DNA of 64,000 nucleotides from Amycolatopsis taiwanensis DSM 45107 (lineage in GTDB: Bacteria > Actinomycetota > Actinomycetes > Mycobacteriales > Pseudonocardiaceae), in assembly GCF_000519205.1 (NCBI RefSeq), contig NZ_JAFB01000042.1, positions 16,903 through 80,902 on the forward strand. Reading direction: 5' to 3'. Below the pieces are notes generated by a model that searched no databases, was not told where the DNA came from, and was given only the letters and a program-made list of their open reading frames with translations. The stretch's first letter is position 1. Every line of letters starts with the position of its first letter. This document shows positions 61,771 through 64,000 of the stretch, piece by piece. The position numbers and the translations under genes are program-made.

Positions 61771-62253
61771 CTACACTTCAACGCCTTTGATTCGTTTCGA
61801 TGCACGTCGGTAGTACCAATTAGAAATGGGTTCGTCCCTGCTTATTATTTCGGCGTACTGTGCTTCGATGCTCTTTGTCGCCGAAGCTAACTCTTCGATA
61901 TCTTTGTAATACTTGGACAATTCTAGGACTGTAGAAGTAGTGTGGCGGAGTTGAGTGTATCGCCGAGCCGATTCTCTGAAGGACGGTGCTTTTCGCTCTG
62001 CTCCGAGGAACGACCCTGTGGCGGACACGAGTCCTGCGGTGGCTGACGCTATACCCCATGCTTTCGGAAAATCGAGTGCGACCAGGGCGCCGGCGATAGC
62101 CGAAATCAATGCTGGAACGAATACGATCAACTTTCCCAGAAGTTGAGCCCCTTTTGCTGCTTCGAAATACGATTGCGCCGTGTACGTTGCATTTTGGTAG
62201 ATGCGGTCAAGAACCTTGCGGTATGCATCCGCTTCTGGTCTCTTCAAGGTCAA
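61771..62253 (-). CDS. SLATT-domain two-helix membrane effector
   Basis: A protein of 160 residues from TTG 62253, five bases after the RT stop, with a GGGGGTAGG site. It is a compact two-helix protein: TM1 about 40-60 (KLIVFVPALISAIAGALVAL), TM2 about 66-84 (AWGIASATAGLVSATGSFLG), with long amphipathic helices before and after (YRKVLDRIYQNATYTAQSYF, HTTSTVLELSKYYKDIEE). This is the SLATT layout, a pore-forming effector class seen beside SMODS, SLOG and reverse-transcriptase genes. It would be released or activated by the RT partner to harm the cell on infection; this is by analogy. Confidence 0.75.
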   Translation of the reverse strand: MTLKRPEADAYRKVLDRIYQNATYTAQSYFEAAKGAQLLGKLIVFVPALISAIAGALVALDFPKAWGIASATAGLVSATGSFLGAERKAPSFRESARRYTQLRHTTSTVLELSKYYKDIEELASATKSIEAQYAEIISRDEPISNWYYRRASKRIKGVEV

Positions 62254-62258
62254 TCTAC

Positions 62259-63697
62259 CTACCCCCTATTTCTCGGTAATGGTACGGATGGTCCATCAAG
62301 CAAATAATGCGCCGTCCATTGGGTGTCTGTTTTCTCTGAGCACAGACTCTCTAGTAGTTTTCTCGGGCAGTACCTCGCCTCGTATGCTCCAATCAGCAGT
62401 GAGCGTCTAACAAAGAGATCTGTCTCATTTTGATAAATAAATATAAGTCGCTGTCCGTCACCTCTTCCTGAATTGCGACCGACATAGCGGCTTGAATATT
62501 CACGAAGGATCACATTCTTGTTTTTGTCTTCGATGGCAGCCCAGGCAAGATCCTTCACGTATTGGTCCTTTTTGTCACGGCTCAGAAAGAACTCGATGAT
62601 CTGGCGATCGAGTGTTGGATTAGTAATCAAATCCGACTTTCGGGAAATACGGGTTAAGTAGCGGCCGATATTGGTCGATATATCCTTGAACTTATATAGG
62701 TAGTCAAAAATTTCCTTGGCTAAATGAGGATTTTGCTCTATGTTACCAAGGCACCAGCTAACGGCATGCTTGTCTTGCAACAGCCCTAGCCGGTAGAGTG
62801 CAAATCTGAAGTCTCGAGGGCTGACTTGGTCGGCCTTGACGACCTTGTCGAAATACTTCTCGACAGCGGCGGCCGCAGCCTTCCCTTTGGTTTGAACTTT
62901 GTAACTGATCGCGTCCTTTTCCGAGTCCTCGAAAGCCTTCAGGGCGTCGGCTGGATCGTATATTCGTGTCTTGGAGGTGGACATCGGTAGTCGACGTGCT
63001 CGCATTAGGTGGTTAACCTCGAGGAGGACTGATCTCAACTCGCTCCAATCGCCACCAAAAATGTCAATATCATCGGAAAAACGTAAATAATCCACTCGGT
63101 TGCGAGCAAGGAAGTCGTCGATAGGTGATAGGTAGAGGTTTGCGAGAATTCCGGAAACCTCGGGTCCCTGAGGAAGTCCCCAAGCTTCTCTGCTCTGTTG
63201 ATAGCCATCCAAAAATAGCTTAAGTAAACCGGTGTTGTAGTCTCGAATCTCGAGCTCATCGATGTCGTTCATCAGAGTGTCGAAATCCACGCTCTCGTAG
63301 AATGAGACGATGTCCGTCTTAGCGAGCAGTGTTCGCTTACCTTGGCGGAGTTTGCGCCTGGCAAGTCGTTGCATTCGGACCCAAGACCGAATGGGTGCCC
63401 AGAGGCCGTGCTGATCTCGACGCCACCGATGGCTGTAGACAGCACGTGGCTGTCGATGCATTTGGCGATTTGAGCCACGAGGGCGGTATATAGTAGGTAG
63501 TCTTCAATCGAAAATCTGGCAAGTGGCCTGACATTGATTGCGTCTTTGGGTTTATCGACAATGATGAAATTTTTGGGGACCGTTTCGCCAGCCTCTATTC
63601 GCGCGAGCACCGAATTACATACCCCAGCCTTCGAATGTGTGACGTCCGCCCATTCTATAATATCACCCAATGAGGTGATCTCAGCAAGATCAGCTTG
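62259..63697 (-). pseudogene. Defence-type reverse transcriptase, frameshifted and 5' truncated
   Basis: The main frame (62259-63461) has motif A TDIVSFY, GLPQGPEVSGILANLYLSPI and the catalytic FSDD (in YLRFSDDIDIFGG), then a long helical C-terminal part. The N-terminal part (VDKPKDAINVRPLARFSIED, YLLYTALVAQIAKCI) lies in another frame and joins by a -1 shift near 63450 (CIDSH then RAVYSHRW), so a base has probably been lost there. The coding pattern continues upstream to about 63697, where the insertion sequence begins, so the 5' end is gone. Unless the shift is programmed, the RT is inactive. The FSDD motif and SLATT neighbour fit the defence-associated RT groups; the group number cannot be assigned. 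Confidence 0.7.
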
Positions 63698-63770
63698 GTG
63701 GTGGGGGGGCTGGGCGGTGATGGTATGGGGTGATGCACCGGTTGGCTGGTGGTACCGGTGAGGTGTGGGC

Positions 63771-63828
63771 GGGGAGCTCCTGATAGGACTGGATTTGCGA
63801 AGATCAAGTCCAAGGACAGGGGCTCCCC
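63771..63828 (+). repeat. Hairpin just before the transposase start
   Basis: GGGGAGCTCCTG (63771-63782) pairs with CAGGGGCTCCCC (63817-63828) in 11 of 12 positions, with an inner GGACT/AGTCC stem. It ends at the base before the GTG of the transposase gene. Such a structure can hide the start from read-through messages and so limit transposition. Confidence 0.55.
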
Positions 63829-64000
63829 GTGATTGCCTATCGTGCCATGCTCGACGTGCCGCGTGAACTCGCCCAGTACATCAGCCGACTTCTCCACGCT
63901 GAACGCCGTCAGCGTGGTACCCGCAAGAACAGCAGGGCGTTGACCTGCTTTCGCCAGGCAGTGCTGGGGTTGCGCTGGTTCCGTCAGGACGTCGATGTCA
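63829..64000 (+). CDS. IS5-like transposase (3' truncated by window edge)
   Basis: From GTG 63829 the frame is open to the window end (57 residues). It opens MIAYRAMLDVPRELAQYISR and continues HAERRQRGTRKNSRAL and CFRQAVLGLRWFRQD, the N-terminal helix-turn-helix region of IS5-type DDE transposases of actinomycetes. The DDE residues lie outside the window. It sits on the damaged 5' end of the RT gene, so the element probably inserted there. Confidence 0.75.
   Translation, partial: MIAYRAMLDVPRELAQYISRLLHAERRQRGTRKNSRALTCFRQAVLGLRWFRQDVDV

Noticed and set aside
1..64000. CRISPR array, rRNA genes, complete tRNA genes, tandem repeat arrays
   Set aside because: I looked for regularly spaced direct repeats and for complete tRNA cloverleaves. 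Only the tRNA-Met 3' half near 59941 was found, and no rRNA-like sequence or repeat array was seen.

Overview
This window is high-GC actinobacterial DNA, most likely from a Pseudonocardiaceae-type actinomycete (Amycolatopsis/Saccharopolyspora-like; inferred from the GC-rich third codon positions, GTG and TTG starts, DesK/NarL two-component pairs, a 13E12-type HNH protein, a class E sortase and AICE-type DUF2637 genes). It reads as a conserved chromosomal half (about 1-30 kb), a patchwork of decayed integrative-element remnants and accessory genes (about 30-53 kb), an integrative conjugative module ending at a tRNA-Met fragment (53.5-60 kb), and a low-GC defence-like island interrupted by an insertion sequence (60-64 kb).

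Left half. A partial MarR/GbsR regulator is followed by a reverse-strand polymorphic toxin locus: a 1,494-residue WXG100-like/RHS protein with a small C-terminal nuclease-like toxin tip and an Imm26-like immunity protein start-coupled behind it. A GtfB-like glycosyltransferase follows. Two copies of the same arrangement come next: an exported or membrane serine hydrolase of the class C beta-lactamase type, a DesK-like histidine kinase and a LuxR-type response regulator. The second copy faces a reverse-strand ABC-2 efflux pair. A shared element (consensus YGACTTTCGNYAG) lies upstream of the first hydrolase, the second kinase and the ABC operon, which suggests one regulon. An IS110 remnant, an HNH protein, a large LuxR-type regulator, a Tat-exported Dyp-type peroxidase, a parallel beta-helix lipoprotein and a sortase locus complete this half. 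In the sortase locus, a SdrD-B-domain surface protein ends in LAYTG and is followed by a class E sortase with a 51-residue membrane partner.

Middle. A helicase-associated/WYL-like protein and a TPR/SEC-C protein sit between two direct copies of a short element-type sequence. Downstream are DUF2637 (SpdB-like) and zinc-ribbon genes, a decayed second DUF2637 copy, a decayed tyrosine integrase and several unknown genes. The most novel-looking locus is a pair of large proteins that share an N-terminal zinc-ligand module (CxxC...HHxxC). One of them carries a P-loop ATPase domain, and an AbrB/RelE-like toxin-antitoxin pair lies between them. Next come a STAND (NB-ARC/TPR) protein and a reverse-strand operon with a catalytically dead resolvase-like protein, a GntR regulator, a nucleotide-sugar dehydrogenase and a GT-B transferase, then an XRE/TPR regulator.

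Right end. A conjugation module (membrane protein, VirD4/TraG-like ATPase, replication-relaxation protein) leads into a large serine recombinase whose last codons are the 3' half of a tRNA-Met gene, marking an att site. Beyond it, a low-GC island carries an unrecognised 435-residue protein and a reverse transcriptase-SLATT pair that resembles defence-associated RT systems. The RT is damaged by a frameshift and apparently by an IS5-like insertion whose transposase runs off the window.
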